DNA of 64,000 nucleotides from Macrostomum hystrix (taxonomy: Eukaryota > Platyhelminthes > Macrostomidae), in NCBI GenBank assembly GCA_950097015.1, contig CATNEN010000038.1:1612001-1676000 (forward strand). Direction: 5' to 3'. Each line of letters starts with the position of its first letter. Within the stretch, counting starts at the first letter, position 1. Under the pieces are notes generated by a model. The model saw nothing but the letters and a program-made list of their open reading frames with translations. It searched no databases and had not been told where the DNA came from. Of this stretch, positions 63,200 to 64,000 are shown in pieces. Position numbers and translations under genes: made by a program.

Positions 63200-63614
63200 C
63201 TGAAGGAACAAGAGCAAGTGTACCGCACTTAAGAAGCAATCCGACGTTTAGCGACGTCGGTGACGGGCGAATTAAAACATCAGCGCAAAACCGTCGAGAA
63301 ACGAGAAGCAAAGAACAATGGCTGGACCTAGGTCTAATGTACATGCTACCGTTATTCAGACACGTCACAACAGTTAGTCGTCGCCTGTAAATTCCTGCCC
63401 ATCTTTCTTTATCCATCCTTCACACAAAAACACGGAACATGGTTTAGGCTGAGTTGTATTTCTCAATCCGTGGTCTTCGACTTCACGAGCCTGAGCACGA
63501 CCGACTGAGGCTACAACACACACAACTGCTTATCAGCCGAGTCAGTTGAGATTTATAGTGGAGTCTGATCAAAAACACATTTTAGCTAGTTTAAATGTTA
63601 AAAATAACACTTGC

Positions 63615-63901
63615 CTGTCCATGTTTAGTGTCAAAGCATAGCTTATCCTCGAAGGGAAATACCGCAGCATCTCGCCAAACTGGGACACTGCGTCAGTGCG
63701 GATGTGACTCATGCGCATACCGGTGGTGTCAAAAACAATCACTAGAGTGTGCTGATCCTCAGGAATGGTCTTCTCGGCCTCACGGACCGCGAGTATCATG
63801 TGAAGGAAGTAGCTGTGTACCTGCTCCGGCTGGACCCCGGTCTCGAGGTCCTGATTTAGGCAGGTGTACAGAACAGGTCTGCCCACAAGGTCGAAGCCGA
63901 C
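63615..63901 (-). CDS. Sec14/CRAL-TRIO protein, internal exon (5' part outside window)
   Basis: Acceptor cattccacag|GTCGGC. It encodes VGFDLVGRPVLYTCLNQDLE (the entry strand, D..GRPV.y), then HTLVIVFDTTGMRMSHIR (the central strand, vD..G) and LRYFPSRISYALTLNMD (the yP.r...i....). The donor is GACAG|gcaagt, a GC-AG intron with an otherwise perfect consensus. Phase 2 matches the last exon. The start of the gene lies beyond 64,000. Confidence 0.85.
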
Positions 63902-63940
63902 CTGTGGAATGCACAAATTTGGCATTGTTGTTTTTACTAG

Positions 63941-64000
63941 CTGTGAGGGCGCAGCCGCGGAAAGAAGGCTTGGGGGCTTGTCGTGCGATTCCCGCCCTTG
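63941..64000 (+). mobile_element. SINE family B fragment, cut by the window end
   Basis: Contains gggcgcagccgcggaaagaa and ggcttgggggcttgtcgtgc, matching the body of the SINE-B family in plus orientation, inside an intron of the Sec14-like gene. Confidence 0.7.

Overview
The window is metazoan nuclear DNA. It has spliced genes with GT-AG introns, tRNA-derived SINEs, LINE and Ty3 remnants, a tRNA-Ser and a very large amount of tandem repeat. The host genes (rhodopsin-like receptors, a penta-EF-hand calpain, a Sec14-like protein, a flavin monooxygenase) fit an invertebrate. A spiralian or flatworm-like animal is possible, but I cannot fix the taxon from sequence alone. All exon limits below were derived by hand from ORF homology, splice consensus and phase matching.

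Layout. 1-4 kb (+): a receptor locus with two paralogous TM1-4 exons (<1-418 and 1887-2398) and one TM5-7 exon (3365-3956). 5.2-6.3 kb: a 32-bp minisatellite. 6.4-12.0 kb (-): a six-exon FMO of the bacterial trimethylamine-monooxygenase type. Four of its five introns hold a minisatellite, each with a different unit, and the fifth holds a fold-back/MITE. 12-15.5 kb: two minisatellites and a full tRNA-SINE. 15.56-16.79 kb (+): an intronless third receptor. 17.4-28.2 kb: a repeat desert with a SINE, a 42-bp satellite, a GTTA/GTTG array, 20- and 22-bp arrays, and a 16-bp array expanded inside a hAT-like MITE. 29.2-50.3 kb (-): a calpain in at least ten exons. All three catalytic positions (Cys, His, Asn) are replaced, so it looks like a non-proteolytic calpain.

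The 16.4-kb calpain intron between 30,210 and 46,658 contains a 35-bp minisatellite. Inserted in that minisatellite is a complete Polinton/Maverick (adintovirus-like) element at 31,252-46,525. It has a perfect 6-bp target duplication (gaagcc) and about 690-bp terminal inverted repeats. It carries intact ORFs for integrase, protein-primed PolB, adenain-like protease, packaging ATPase, major and minor capsid proteins, a phospholipase A2-like protein, a pX-like and a pVI-like protein, a PSAP-motif membrane protein, a coiled-coil protein, a DUF3102-like protein, and a small ORF inside each terminal repeat. The DUF3102-like gene has a host-style promoter: a perfect four-unit heat-shock element 25 bp upstream of TATAAATA. 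The other genes instead have an A/T run directly against the ATG. This suggests an inducible early gene and a separate virion/replication class.

51-56.7 kb holds simple repeats, degenerate LINE pieces, a Ty3-like gag-pol pseudogene with most of its reverse transcriptase deleted, and a GGC array. 56.7-64 kb holds AT-rich sequence, tRNA-Ser(AGA), an intronless two-TM protein gene (60,508-61,227, +) and the 3' part of a Sec14/CRAL-TRIO gene (62,872-63,901, -) that runs off the window.
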